A stretch of DNA of 64,000 nt, taken from contig BCHX01000003.1 of the NCBI GenBank assembly GCA_001599755.1, positions 3,383,289 to 3,447,288 of the forward strand. Direction: 5' to 3'. A program made the position numbers and the translations under genes. Source of the DNA: Gliomastix tumulicola (lineage: Eukaryota; Ascomycota; Sordariomycetes; Hypocreales; Bionectriaceae). The notes below the pieces were generated by a model. That model worked only from the letters and a program-made list of their open reading frames with translations, was not told the origin of the DNA and did not search any database. Of the stretch, positions 1-11,110 are shown one piece after another (positions within the stretch are counted from its first letter, which is position 1; every line of letters starts with the position of its first letter).

Positions 1-654
1 CACTTCACCAACCTCGCCAAACATGCCGGTTGGCGATGCGTGGCATGCGATAAGTCGCATCAGCCTTCCGACCTGCCAGTAGACAGATTTCAGGTCTTGC
101 TTGCTGAGAGGCTGCCCTAGCGAGGAGAAGGGTCTACCCGGAGTAGGAGCCGTCAAGATGAACTGCTTCCTGAAGAAGGGAATCTCGGGAAACGAGGCCT
201 TAACGATGAGCGGTATGTGGTTGAAGAGGAAGTTGGTGGGCATGGGCAAATTCATAACCTGGCCCGTGTGGTCAAAGTTGGGAACAGGCTGGTTCCAGGT
301 CGTATCCCACAGCCCGCCACCTCTGCTGAGCACCTCATGAGGCGGGAGGCTCGAGAGGTACGTGAGGAGTCTTGCTTCGGCAGAGACACAATGTCTCTCA
401 AACCTCATGGGCTTGTTCCAGACATGAGGGCCAATGGTAAAGATCATCGACGGGCCGTCGGCCGTCGCGATGCGGTAGGCTTGCTTGGCCCCCGTGCTTG
501 GGATGGTCTCGACTCGGACCACGCGATGCTCCGGGGCGACATCGAGGAGGAGCTGCTTGGCTTCTTCCTCGAAGATGCTGGCTGGGATCGGAGGAAGCTC
601 AACGACAGGCCCGTTGCCGTCTGCTCCGAGTCTGACCTCGATCGGGGAGGCCAT
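1..654 (-). CDS. Aminoglycoside phosphotransferase-like (APH/choline kinase fold) protein, 3' part outside window
   Basis: The minus strand is open from the ATG at 652-654 to base 1 (218 codons, no intron, no stop), so this is the N-terminal part of a longer gene. Seen: a leading strand-rich region with an ADGPSMIFTIGP-type nucleotide-binding lobe segment, then the segment PTPGRPFSS followed by an LGQPLSKQDLKSVYWQVGRL stretch and SPTGMFGEVGEV. That last pattern (linker, helix with QVGRLMR, then SPTGxFG) is typical of fungal phosphotransferase-enzyme-family (APH, PF01636-like) proteins. The catalytic HGDL/DFG-like motifs would lie beyond the edge and cannot be checked. In fungi this family is large and mostly of unknown substrate, so antibiotic resistance should not be assumed. 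The start is the first ATG in the frame. No other start competes. Confidence 0.7.
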   Translation of the reverse strand, partial: MASPIEVRLGADGNGPVVELPPIPASIFEEEAKQLLLDVAPEHRVVRVETIPSTGAKQAYRIATADGPSMIFTIGPHVWNKPMRFERHCVSAEARLLTYLSSLPPHEVLSRGGGLWDTTWNQPVPNFDHTGQVMNLPMPTNFLFNHIPLIVKASFPEIPFFRKQFILTAPTPGRPFSSLGQPLSKQDLKSVYWQVGRLMRLIACHASPTGMFGEVGEV

Positions 655-3600
655 AGGCGTGGCCAGAGAGTTGGTTGACTGGCTAGGAGGGTGGCTGTTG
701 TCGCAGATCTGTGATACGTGGCACAGACGATGCAAATCGTGACAAGATAGCTGAAGGCGGTGATGAGCGAGTGCGACTATGTGGCTGTGCGACACGAGAG
801 CCATTGGAGAACGGATGGGAATAAGGTCTTTATAGGTGATGGGAAGGGAGCTCGGCGCAGCAGAAGCCCCTGAGGCTGGTTGGATGGAGGTCAAGCACCA
901 GATGTGAAGAAGACGCAGCAGAGTGGGATGCCGAGTACATCACCTCCCCGTATCAACTAGAGCTCGGCCCCAAGAGGCAAATTGTCAGGAGCCAGGACCA
1001 AGCTCAGATGTCCTCGGTCTGAGCTTCAGATGGCCGCTCTATCCTGTCGGCGACTGATGGTCGGCCGACAGACTGATCGACTGAGCTGGGAAGAAAGGGT
1101 GTGTTGGTTTAGTCTCGTTGGGATGAGATGGTCCGTTCGTTACTGACTTCTGGCGGTGCAATATACGCTAGAAGGATTAGAGAAGACTTCAGAAGAAAGA
1201 AGTGCGTTCAAGCTCCGAACTCTCGCGCCATCGAAGAAGTTTTCATCAGTCGATGCCTGTCGTCACTGTCTGCAAAGAGGGCAACAAAGTCGATGGGGGA
1301 AAGGGTTTGTCTTGAATCCATGGCCGAGGGAGTGAGATGGAGAGCTATTGAATACATTTGAAAGCATCGCGATGAGAGACGCCCGGATTGTATACACCGT
1401 GCGGCACAGCACGATTCATCTCGGGTAAGGCTTCTTCTCTACCCTTCATCCGCCTTACGATCCGCCTCCCATACAGGCATCCTGGACGAACAGCATTCGT
1501 GTCTAACCGACGCGAACCTAAGATTGGTGAGTTGGCCGAACGAGCGAGGAAGCACACTCGGATCCTCCGACCGCTTCTTTCCTATTTTCTCTCTCATACT
1601 CGGGAACCGTAGTTGCGGTGAGCAGAAAACAGGGAGAAGTGCCCAGTCTGGGACATAGCCCCGATACACCGACAGTTGTCTGGCCGGTGGCGCTACGTGG
1701 TGAAGGTTTTTTTTTTCTTGTCTGACGGGTGAGGAGAGCCTGGGATAGGTAAGCAGATGACCTCAAGCGCGCGCGTGTGTCAAGAGTAACGTGATGGACA
1801 GGAGTACGGATCGAGATTGGAGCCGAGGAAAGACGAGGCGGAGCCGAAGAACAGGCGGAAATCGCCTGGAGCTTCTCGCGGAGAGAGAGAGAGCTTTGGC
1901 TTCCGGGGCCCCGAGAAAGTCCGCTTGGAATTTAATAATATGAAATCTATCGCAGGAACGGTGGTGTGCTGTTGTTGCGTTGACATGTTTGTTTGATGGA
2001 GGAGGGGTGTGCTCCGGCAGGAATACTGCTCGCACGCCATGCCGGAGATATCCAAAAGTGAATTCGATTACTGACGTCAAAGCAAGTGGGAGAAGCGGCG
2101 GAGTTGCCTTCAATCTGGTTATTCATACGGAGTATCTTGTGTAGTTGGGTTCGCAGCAGAAGCGACGAGGGAAGCCGAGCTGCTTGCGCAGGCGACGAGG
2201 ACGACAACCTCCGGCTTCGAGGAGAAAAGAAAACCATAGCAGAGAAAGACCAGACTCTGCTTGAGATATTTTGGGTGTGCTCCAAGCTAGCAACACGGCT
2301 AGCGCTCGCTGTTGGACAGACATCGTTGCCGTACGCTGCAAGGGCTTGTGCTCGGTGCGACCTTGTCACTGGGAGCTTACTCACGAGGCATCAGACGTGG
2401 GCAGCTCTCGGCTAGGCTAGGCGAACTGGGAGCTGGTAATTCTTTTCGTGCCTATGGAGCTGAGGCAGCCTAGCTCCGGCGTACAGAAAGCACTATCAGG
2501 TGATGGATTCCTCCCGTCGAACTTCACCTTATCAACGAGGGTCTGGATGCCGTCCTCGCCGACTGCTCATCTTCGAGAGAGAGAGCACGGACATGACACA
2601 CCGTCAAGGTTACGTTCTCTTCCTCAAGAGGTAGGCGTTCATTCGGCCGAGACTGGCTCCTGGCGTGGTGGACTCGGCTGTCGTATCCAAGCGTCAAGGT
2701 ACCCTCGACGATCATGGTACCTGAGCGTCTACCGGAGTACTTATGATTAATGCCTTATTTGATCCACAGATGCGAGGCTTATCCTGTGATACCACAAGGT
2801 ACCTGAGTATACGCCATCCTTCATCTCGGGGGGTTCGCGTCCTCTTTCCCTGCCGCTGCTCTTCACATGTTACTTCCCCTTCAGGCCGGCCGTTGGAAAT
2901 CGGCTGCCGGTGACAGGTGCTAGACCGCGAGCGAGACCCTAGCTTCTGTCTGGGCACCTGCTTACGCTCTTGGGTGCATGACAGAGGCATTTTACAGACA
3001 CCTTTGGGCGTGTGTTTCTCAGCCACTGCGAGTCTATCGTACGAAATGGAAAAAAAAAAGGAGGGGCGTGTGGACGTACAGGCGAGCTCAACAGACGAAA
3101 TTCATTGGACGCCCAAAGCGAGCCACTCCGCTGTGTGCCCTGAAAATATCAATGCACCTCTCTCAAGGCCCTGGAAGGCCCCCTCGAGTCCAGCCTGGAG
3201 TAGTAGGATTCCAGGTTTTTTGGGGTGTGAAACCTCCGTGAAAAGATTCTCGCGGTCATCGGCCGAAATAGGAGCTCTCGCCGCCCGTTCGCTTGCTTCT
3301 TGCTGCTAGAGTTCGAGGGACGAGCCATTATTTCTTTCCGCTCGTTTGTGTGATCGGAGTGTCCGCCCGTATGGGAGGTAGATCGTACCTCCTGTAGTTA
3401 GCTACTAGTATGGGTAGGTACCTTATCTGTGTGCCTCATTCGAGAGGGTTCTTGGCCATATAGCTCTCAGGTATCTCGAGGTAACGTTTGACTGCCTCTC
3501 CCTCTTCCACGACACGATACGCCGCTGCAGAGAATGAGAGTCAAGGCGTCGACCGAGTAATAGTGGTTGGACTTTTTTGTGACTAATTGGTACTGTACAT

Positions 3601-4029
3601 TTGTGTTTGATTTGTTCCTGGGAAAGCTGCGGCGCTCCCGACTCAGCTTGATGAGGAGCCATCGGCAGGAGATCACATGCCGTCGTGCTCGTCATGCGGC
3701 GCACTGATCGTCCTGTTCACCCTGAGAGCCCAAAGGAGGGAGGGGGGATACTACGTCGACGACGAGTATATGCTCCTGATTGCCCCCTTTTAGCCTAGGC
3801 CAACCCGAGGATGATAGCGCGGAGAGGATGAATAAGAGCAAATCGTACAGAAAGCCCTGAAATGCCTCATACGATGTGATATTCCGATCCTCGCAACCCG
3901 ACACTGCGGCTCGGTCGACATGGCGCTTGCCGCCGCGCGCGGCAAGGCAAGAGGCGGCGATGGAAAAGCACCGAGGAAACGCCAGGTAGTCCAGTTCTAG
4001 ATTTCTGAGCCTCAGAAGAAAGGACGACG
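655..4029. other. 3.4-kb intergenic region with no supported gene
   Basis: This lies between the 5' end of the phosphotransferase-like gene and the 3' end of TAN1. Short open frames exist on both strands, but none shows family similarity, splice logic or a convincing leader. It contains a consensus CRE/ATF palindrome at 2072-2079, a 7-bp inverted repeat at 3374-3392 and homopolymer runs (T run near 1708-1717, A run near 3050-3058). The part adjoining 654 is presumably the promoter and leader of the phosphotransferase-like gene. Confidence 0.6.
2072..2079. promoter_or_regulatory. Consensus CRE/ATF site TGACGTCA
   Basis: A perfect 8-bp palindrome matching the site of CREB/ATF-type bZIP factors (fungal Atf1/Sko1/AtfA). 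It is about 1.4 kb upstream of the start at 654, far for a fungal promoter, so its function is uncertain. Confidence 0.35.
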
Positions 4030-5290
4030 TTATGATGCTTCTTTCTTTTGTCCCTTGACCCTTGATCCCGTTCCCGTCGCGTCCTTCTCGTTGATGCCCT
4101 TCTCTTGGAACGCTAGACGGTACAGCTCGTTGACGTTGTAGCGTTTCAGGCGCTCCCATTCCTTCCCATCTACTACGGATGCACCGCAGAAGAGCTGCCA
4201 GGGAGTGAAGTTAGTTACGTGCTCACAATATTGGATTGTTGGTTGACACCTCCTCCTCCTCCCAAAAGCCCCTCTTTCACATGACGAGGAGTGGCCAAAC
4301 GAAAAGGAGGGCAGAAGGCGATGGAGGTGACATAGCGTACCTGGAAGATCTCGACCAAGATAACCCGGTCGGGCTCCTTGAGGTTGACCGTGTGCTCGGG
4401 GGCGACAATGTCGGCGATGCTGTTGATGACCTCAATGCTCTTCATCTTGTCGAAGTTGCGCATGGTCGGACGGATGGCATACTGTTCATGCTCATGATCA
4501 GCTTCTGGAGACTGTATGGGCCGTCCATTGATTCGCTTACGGTGTGATGCGGGCCAGCCTCCTTGTCGTTCGCTTCTTCCTTGGCCTCTTCCTTTTCCTC
4601 GTCCTTATCCTGTTCTTCCTCCCCTGCATCCGTCTCATCCTTCTCTTCCTTTAGCTTGAGCTCCTTCCCAGCCACGGCCCTCACGACCTTGAGTATCCCG
4701 CTCTCCGTCGCCCTATCCGTGTCGGATATGGGCGTCAACCGGTTGATATATTTGAGCTTCCGCTCCACAGGGGCACTGCACGCCCTCGCGTCAAGGCAGA
4801 CCTGCCTCACAAACGCAACAGGGTCTACGGGAGCCAGAGTCTTGACGAAGAAGACGCACTCGAGATCCGCCTTGACAAAGCTGAAGACGCCCCTCTCCCT
4901 CTTCTTCGGCGGCTGCTTCAACGCCTCAAGCTCCTTCTGGATCGACGCCTCGATATCCAGCTCTTCTTCTTCTTCCTCCTCCTCCCCGTCGTCCTTCCCG
5001 TCAGCACCGCCCCCTTCGCCGGGCGGCTTGATGCCGTACATCTTCTCCCCGTATTCGGCGCACAGATCCTGCACCTCGCGCATGGCCTTGGTGTTCATGC
5101 CCCGCGCAAACGTGACCCAGAAGCCCTGGTCGCCGACGGCCAAGGCGGTGCCCTTCTCGACCCATTCGGCCTTGCGGGCCTCGTGCGCGGGCATCCTCCA
5201 TTTCCCGCCGCTGCCGCCTTTGCTCTTCTTGAAGCTGCCCTGCTGTGCGCCGCCCTGAGGCCCTCCCTTGCGCTTCTGTGCCTCGGTCAT
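4030..5290 (-). CDS. TAN1: tRNA acetyltransferase TAN1 (THUMP domain)
   Basis: Three exons: 5290-4541, 4481-4341 and 4194-4030, giving 351 aa. Tan1 partners the acetyltransferase Kre33/Nat10 in making N4-acetylcytidine-12 in tRNA-Ser and tRNA-Leu; the THUMP domain binds the tRNA. Seen: a basic Lys/Gly-rich N-terminus, the conserved GFWVTFARGMNTKAMRE segment, an acidic linker (about residues 104-114), then THUMP sequence (KYINRLTPISDTDRA; YAIRPTMRNFDKM; SIEVINSIADIVAPEHTVNL; RVILVEIF) and the closing LFCGASVVDGKEW and YNVNELYRLA motifs. The 59-nt first intron (GTAAGC...CAG) must be removed to join ...GPHHT to YAIRPT; read through, the frame soon ends. A second acidic Lys/Glu-rich insertion sits inside the THUMP region (about residues 224-245), common in fungal orthologues. 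The start is the first ATG after a short leader. Confidence 0.93.
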
Positions 5291-5643
5291 TGGTGGTGAT
5301 GGTGTGGCAGTTTTGGGTGACAGGCGAATGGATTTGTCTCAGCTAAAGGTGGCCCGGGGTAAGATATGAGGATCAATGATGACCACAATGGCCCTAGAAG
5401 TGAACGAATTGGAGTGTTTAGGATCTCTAGTAGGTATCGTATTTATGGTAGGTATGACAAAAAGGCTTGATTGAGCGACGTTGATTCTTAATAATAATGG
5501 ACGAGGCAGGAAGGAATTTAATGTGGACCCGGCTCTTGCTGGTGATAACTTCACGCTCTCAACCCTCCCAAGTTCCAACTGCAGCAGAATTGACCCTGTC
5601 CTTCCCACAAGCAACATTTCTAGGTAATCTCTACTTTTCACGT
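5291..5643. other. Short spacer between TAN1 and PDC
   Basis: This 353-bp stretch holds the TAN1 leader/promoter and the PDC 3' region. It is AT-richer than the flanks, with several TTAATAA-like and ATTTATG stretches. I see no separate gene. Confidence 0.6.
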
Positions 5644-7573
5644 TCACGACGTCTTCGCATTCACCTTGGCACTCGCCTCGGCCGTCATGACCAGCGCTGG
5701 AGGCGCATCGTCCCACGGCATGTGCAGCTCGACAAACTGCAGCACCTTGGCCGCGTTGAACTCGGCATCGGTGAACAGCTTCTCGGCCTCGCCCTTGGTC
5801 TTGACCCGGAACGTGCGCGCGCCCTTCTCCGGCCCGTTGAAGACGTCGATCAGCCCGTTGTAGTTCCAGTTGTTGATGTCGTTGTACTCGTCCTCGAAGC
5901 CGTGGATGAACCGCTCGATGGTGTAGCCATTGTTGCAGAGCACGAAGCTGGCGAAGCGGTTAGTAACCTTTGTCCGTACAAAAAGGGAGGAAGAAGGGGA
6001 AGGGGAAGGGGAAGAGGGAATCCTCAACTCACATGATGGGCTTCAAGTCACGACGGATCATCGTGCTCACCTCCTGCGCCGTCAGCTGGAACGACCCGTC
6101 TCCCACGAACAGCACAGTTCTGCGGTCATCCTGTGCGTCCTTGGCCGCCAGCGCCGCGCCCTGACACGCTCCCACGGACCACCCGATGCTTCCCCAGAGG
6201 ACCTGGCTCATGGCCGTCACGCCAGCAGGGAACTTGGTCTCCCAGATGCCAAAGTTGGCCGTCCCCGTCTCCGTGACGACGATGTCCCTGTCCTTCAGGA
6301 ACGAGCCCACGCGGGGCCAGAGCCAGGCTTGCGTGATGGCCGATTCCGGGTCAGGGCTCTCCACCTTGTTGTGCACGGCCGGGCTCTTGGGGATGGACAG
6401 CTCCTCGGGCTTGATGACCTTGGTCACCTTGGCCAGGACGCCCTTCATCCGGACGCCGGGATACACCGAGTACCCGATGGCGCAGTGGTCGCTGTGAAGG
6501 TCGATGGTGCTGAGCTGTGACGTCCGGTACGAAAAGCCGGCCGTGTTGAAGTCGCTCTGCATTCCCATTAGCAAGCTGATTGACAGCAGGAAGAAAGGAT
6601 CCGTACCTTGAGAGCTCCGACGGCCAGGATCAGGTCGGAAGACTCGACGACGCCCCGCGCATCTTGGGGCATCGATCCCGCTCCGGCATACACACCGCCG
6701 TAGTTGGGGTGCGTCTCGTTCACGGCCCCCTTGCCCATGGGCGTCACAAACACGGGCAGCTCCGTCTTCTCCAGCAGATCGTGGACCTCGTCGACCACGC
6801 GGTGGCGAATGGCGCACGCGTCCACGAGGATAATGGGGTTCTTAGCGGCACGCAGCAGCTTGACAACCTCACCGACGACGTAGTCCTCCTTCTCCTGGTC
6901 GTTGACGGGCTCTGCGATGTCGATGGGAGTGTCGAGTCTCGCGCCCTCGATCTTGGCCTCGACCATGTCCGTCGGCAGCATGATGTAGACGGGGCGGGAC
7001 TTGAGGTAGCACTCGTGGAGGGCGTGGTCGATCTGGTCGGCAATCTCGGCCGGCTTGTTCAGCCTCGCGACGTCGCACGAGATCTGGGCGCTCATGTTGG
7101 AGAAGACGTTGAAGTCGCCGTTGCCCAGCGTGTGGTGCAGCAGCATCCCGTCGCGCTGCGACAGCGTCGAGGGGCAGCCGACGATGTGGACGACGGGGAT
7201 CATCTCCGAGTAGGCTCCGGCCACGCCGTTGATGGCCGAGAGCTCGCCGACGCCGAACGTGGTGATCAGGGCCGACATCTTCTTGACACGGGCGTAGCCG
7301 TCGGCAGCGTATGCTGTAGTGTGGTATCACATGTTAGAACAGAGCTTCCTGGGCAGTCTTTAGGAAGCTGGACAGGCGTAACTGACCAGCATTGAGCTCA
7401 TTGACACTGCCCACCCAGTTCAGATTCGCCTTGGGCAGGTAGTCGAGAGCTACAAGATTGTAATCGCCCGGCACGCCGTGGACGGAGCGGACGCCAACCT
7501 CGTGCAGTCGGCGATACAGATACTCCACCACGGCGATGGGCTTCTTCAAGCCCGAGACGCGGATGTCCGTCAT
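5644..7573 (-). CDS. PDC1: Pyruvate decarboxylase (thiamine-diphosphate enzyme)
   Basis: Four exons: 7573-7387, 7313-6607, 6556-6033 and 5947-5644, total 573 aa, the usual length of the family (about 560-575). The enzyme converts pyruvate to acetaldehyde and CO2 in the cytosol, the committed step of ethanol fermentation. Seen in order: N-terminal ThDP-binding PYR domain with the catalytic glutamate in VNELNAAYAADGYAR (Glu59), paired histidines in RDGMLLHHTLGNGDF, the central domain (NPIILVDACAIRHR), and the C-terminal PP domain with the ThDP/Mg motif beginning GDGSF and ending in CNNGYT. The last intron carries a perfect TACTAAC-type branch point. Phases are 1, 0 and 2 and all junctions keep the frame. 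Fungal pdcA genes are usually induced by hypoxia or sugar; the sequence offers only a canonical TATA box upstream. The symbol follows yeast; Aspergillus uses pdcA. Confidence 0.96.
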
Positions 7574-8553
7574 GATAGCAGGCGCAGGTGAGGTCAGAGA
7601 GCAATATCAATATCAATATCAATCAAGTAAGCAAGCAAGCAAGCAAACAGGCAGGCAAGCTCAGCAGTGTATCGAGAGCGAGCGCTGTTGGCAGGTCGGC
7701 ACGCAGCTCCCGTCTTTATACGTCGGCACCGCCCGCCGTATACATATAATAGCTCTTTTTTCGCGGATGGGTCGACAATCGTATCAGGTCATGTTTGTCA
7801 TGTTATCGGCGCCTCGCCGGCTGCACTCGCTGGGCCGAGCTGTCCGAGGGGGCCAGCTCTGTCCCTCACGTTATTTGTCGAGGCCTGGAACCAACGGGCT
7901 ACCGAGAGCTGGTGATGTAATCCATGCACGGCCGGACGTCACAGCTCATCTGGAGCTACCAAAGACGGGGCCACGGCCTTTTTCTGTCCCGTCAGAGCCG
8001 CCGTGCCTGTTGGTTCCTGCCCTTGAACATTCCAACCCGTGGATTACCTTATCCTTACCTAAAAAACGGGGAGCATGATAGTCGCTCGTATACGGAGGTA
8101 GAGGAGGGGGGGGGGGGAGAAAGGTGGTGCCTTGTTGGCGGGCAAGGTCAGGAGCGAGTTCGGGCAGGTCGTCAGCACTCTATTTGCACAGCTCGCTTTC
8201 GCGTGACTGCGATTGGGGGCCGATGCAGGAGGAGTGATGTGTGTGTGATATACAACTGTCCGCCTTGGAAACAGGGCAGACGCTCTGAGGAGAGAAGCTC
8301 GTCTCTGGGTGCTGGTCTATCCGTGAAAATGCAACCACCCAGCCTATCCTAACTCCAGATGTAATCCAAAAAAAAAAAAAAAAAACGCCGTAGATGTATG
8401 TACATGATGGCCACGCCAGTCAATCCTTCTAACACCCTCTCTACCAGTGGACACAAAAAAGGGGTCTCGAGACCCTCCATCCCCTCCCTCGTAGCTTACA
8501 CAGAGAGACAAGGAGGGGTCCCAATCCCCCTCCCCCCCCCTTCCTCCTCCTCC
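7574..8553. other. PDC upstream region and ERV1 3' flank
   Basis: It contains the PDC leader with short tandem repeats (three ATATCA-type units at about 7602-7619 and AAGC/GCAA units at about 7625-7648), the TATA box, and nearer to ERV1 an 18-nt A run at 8368-8385 (T run in the ERV1 sense, after its stop). No gene is supported. Confidence 0.5.
7715..7720 (-). promoter_or_regulatory. TATA box of the pyruvate decarboxylase gene
   Basis: On the minus strand GTATAAAG lies 142 nt upstream of the PDC ATG, which would allow a leader of roughly 110 nt. A weaker AT-rich TATA-like element (ATTATATG) follows at about 7743-7750. A strong TATA fits a highly expressed, inducible glycolytic-type gene. Confidence 0.5.
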
Positions 8554-9280
8554 TCAATCACAGCTCCCGTCCTTGGGCCCCGTCACCCACCTCTCCTGCC
8601 ACCGGTCGCAGTCGAACAGCGGCTTCCCCAGCTTCCGGTTGACCTCGTTGTGCGCGCCGCACAGCCACCGCCCGAACTCGTCGCGCCCGCCCACGCGGGG
8701 CGCGTCCCGCGCGATGTGCGCCTGGAAGTCCTCGGCGCACACCCAGCACGGGTAGAGCCTCGAGAAGAGGCGGACGAAGGAGACGAGGTCGCTGCGCTGG
8801 GCGGCGTCGGCGCGCTCCGGGTACGTCGCCGCGATGCTGTGGAGGAGCGTCCAGGAGGAGCGGCCGAGGGCCTCGACGTCCGGGGGGCACTCCATTCGGG
8901 GTTTGGAGGTGGTAGACGACGACGAGGCTAGGGAGGATGATTTGCTTGTCGCAGCTGTCGTCGTGCTTGTGGCGGCGGTATTCGACTGCTGTTTGGTGGC
9001 CTGGGCGGCAAAGGCCGAGAATGCGGATTTCGAGGTGCAGCTCCGACATCTAAGGATTGAACAACGATATCATCAGTATATAGTCCTGCAATGGGCGGCT
9101 CTCCGCGCATTCTTGCATCGATGGAAACACTCACGGCTTCCCTTCCCTGTCGAGGACGACGCCATTCGGCAGCTTCGTGTACCCATTCGCAAGCCTGATC
9201 CCGCCCTCAGTCGAGAACGCAGGCGGCGCTGTCGTGGGAATCTGCGCGGTGACCTCGCCGCTCTGCGTTTCTGCTGTCAT
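8554..9280 (-). CDS. ERV1: FAD-linked sulfhydryl oxidase ERV1
   Basis: Two exons, 9280-9135 and 9049-8554 (213 aa), intron phase 2 with TTAG acceptor. Erv1 reoxidises Mia40 in the mitochondrial intermembrane space, passing electrons to cytochrome c or oxygen, and supports Fe-S export. Seen: a leader ending in the shuttle disulfide CRSC (Cys50, Cys53), a Ser/Thr-rich flexible linker of about 45 residues, then the catalytic ERV/ALR domain with LGRSSWTLLHSIAATYPE, the FAD-proximal CxxC as YPCWVCAEDF (Cys150, Cys153), GAHNEVNRKLGKPLFDC with the structural CX16C pair (Cys179, Cys196), and a trailing DRWQERW. The CxxC in many homologues is CRYC or CEEC, so CWVC is a mild variant. The splice attaches the CRSC half to a leader that otherwise has no partner. 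The gene is divergent from HEM4. Confidence 0.95.
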
Positions 9281-9736
9281 GGCTCTATGCTCTTCGACGG
9301 TACGTAATTTCGTGACATGAAGAAAGAAAAAAAGGATGAAGAAATGTCGATCCCCTGTGATATTTGAAGCCGGCGGCTGGATTTGTCAGTCACAAGCTCC
9401 CCGATGCGAAAGAAAAGGGTCCCACCAGGATGGCAGGTGGTGGAAGAAAAACTAGAGCCATATACATACCCAGAATATATGGTCCTATAGCTCAAGTATT
9501 ATTTCAACCACTTTGGATGAGAAGAAGAAGCTCTTATCGATAAACCCCACTACAGCCACTAAAGAGCATCGCCAAGCGCTGTCAATGGTCCGACCCGCGA
9601 CTCTTCCTTTCTTCCATGCGGGCAGCATCGTTCTCGACATCGAGAGAAGGTTGATTCGAATCCCTTGCACAGTGCATTGGATTGCTACTCTGTTTCTCCT
9701 GCCTCTTTAGCCCCTTTTCGAAAGAGATTCCTCACA
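9281..9736. promoter_or_regulatory. Shared divergent promoter of ERV1 and HEM4
   Basis: A 456-bp region separates the two start codons and must hold both promoters. It contains AT-rich elements (ATATACATA near 9460-9466, AGAATATATGG near 9472-9482) and a CT-rich stretch just before HEM4. No canonical TATA at a fixed distance is clear. Confidence 0.55.
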
Positions 9737-10757
9737 ATGGCGTCCCCAGATGTGATGGACACCGATATGACAACCATCCCCATCCTCCTCCTCAAAACGC
9801 AGTCGACACCGGACGCCTATAAAAATCTCTTCTCCTCACAAATAGTCTCACTCAGAGACCGCCCCCACGACATACGATTCGAGCCCCAATTCGTCCCCGT
9901 GCTACTGCACAGCTTCCTCGACGCCGGCATGGACACCGTCCGCTCGCACCTCCAGAACCAGGAGGTATCACGTCACGAGGGGGCCAAATACGGCGGCATG
10001 ATCTTCACCTCGCAACGGGCTGTCGAAGCGGTGAAGAAGATCTACCGCGAAGACCTCAGTAGGCAGAAAACTCAGCAAGGTCCATTGATGAAATGCAGAA
10101 AAGTCCCCGCTGATTCTCGCTTCTCGCTTCTCTCTTAAAACAGACGAAGAGCAACGCGAAACCCTCCTCGACGTCCCGATCTACAGCGTCGGGCCCGCGA
10201 CCACCCGCTGCCTCCTGGGCATGTCCTTCAAGACCGAGTTCTGGGGCGGCCACACGGGCAGCGGCGAGGCCCTCGCGCGCTACATCCTCGGTCACTACCC
10301 GCCGATCCCGTCATCGGCCCCGCGCGCCCTCCTCTTCCCCGTCGGCGAGCAGCGCCGGGACGTCGTGCCCAGGACCCTCATGGCGGCGTCGCTGCCGGAG
10401 GACGAGAGGATACACGTCACGGAGGAGGTCGTCTACAGCACGGGCGAGATGGAGAGCTTCGCGGACGACTTCGCGGGCGTGCTGGCGGAGACGAGTGACG
10501 CCGCCGAGAGGTGGGTTGTCGTGTTCTCGCCGACCGGGTGCGAGGCCATGCTCCGCTGTCTGGGCCTGCTGGATGACAACGGCAAGGCGATCGACAGCAG
10601 CGGGACGCATCGGTCGACATTCGTCGCGGCCATTGGTCCTACGACGAGAGACCACCTCATCACGACCTTTGGCTTCGCACCGGACGTGTGTGCTGCCACG
10701 CCATCACCGGAGGGCGTCAGGGAGGTCATCATCGAGCACATTTCAAGACGAATCTGA
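9737..10757 (+). CDS. HEM4: Uroporphyrinogen-III synthase
   Basis: Two exons, 9737-10058 and 10144-10757 (311 aa). The enzyme cyclises hydroxymethylbilane to uroporphyrinogen III in the cytosol, the fourth haem-pathway step. The family is poorly conserved; recognition rests on the two-lobed HemD pattern: IPILLLKTQSTPDAY at the N-terminus, FEPQFVPVL, GMIFTSQRAVEAV, then after the intron PIYSVGPATTRCL, a GSGEALARYI segment, LLFPVGEQRRDVVP, a long helix ending in WVVVFSPTGCEAM and the closing FVAAIGPTTRDHL. The ATG has a good context (CACAATGG). The intron is 85 nt, phase 1. The gene runs towards the TLDc gene with 353 bp between the stops. Confidence 0.93.
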
Positions 10758-11110
10758 GACGCGCAGAACAAAGATATGAACCCCCTTCGACTTGCAGACA
10801 CACGCACGATGATGATTAAATAAATGAATGAATGAATCTGGTTTTGAGTAGTAGTAGAGTGTAGAGTGGTTAGCTCCGGGTATCATCTTGTATCCCATTA
10901 TCCTTTCTATACATGACTTGGTTTTGATGTGTTTCCGCTCCCCCTTTGTCTCGTGGCATTCTTGCCTAAGTAGGTAATACCGATGGCGCTGCAGCTTCCA
11001 TCCGTCCTAAGACGACGTGAACAGCTCATAGCCGTCGACCCCCCCGTCCAAAATCACAAACGCCATTCCCATAACCAAGGAAAAAGAAGAACAGAAAGAG
11101 GGGGGAGAAA
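10758..11110. other. Convergent 3' spacer HEM4/OXR1
   Basis: This holds the 3' regions of two converging genes, with a GAAT repeat (AATGAATGAATGAAT near 10824-10838) and AT-rich stretches. No gene is seen. Confidence 0.55.

Noticed and set aside
1..654. Antibiotic-resistance gene
   Set aside because: The APH fold is widespread in fungi for unknown substrates; nothing visible links this one to drug modification.
4563..5258. 231-codon plus-strand frame rich in Ser
   Set aside because: Antisense shadow of TAN1 exon 1; the Ser runs mirror the Glu/Lys-rich linker of the real gene.
6580..7395. 271-codon plus-strand frame
   Set aside because: Antisense to pyruvate decarboxylase exon 2 and neighbouring introns; composition follows codon-position GC bias.
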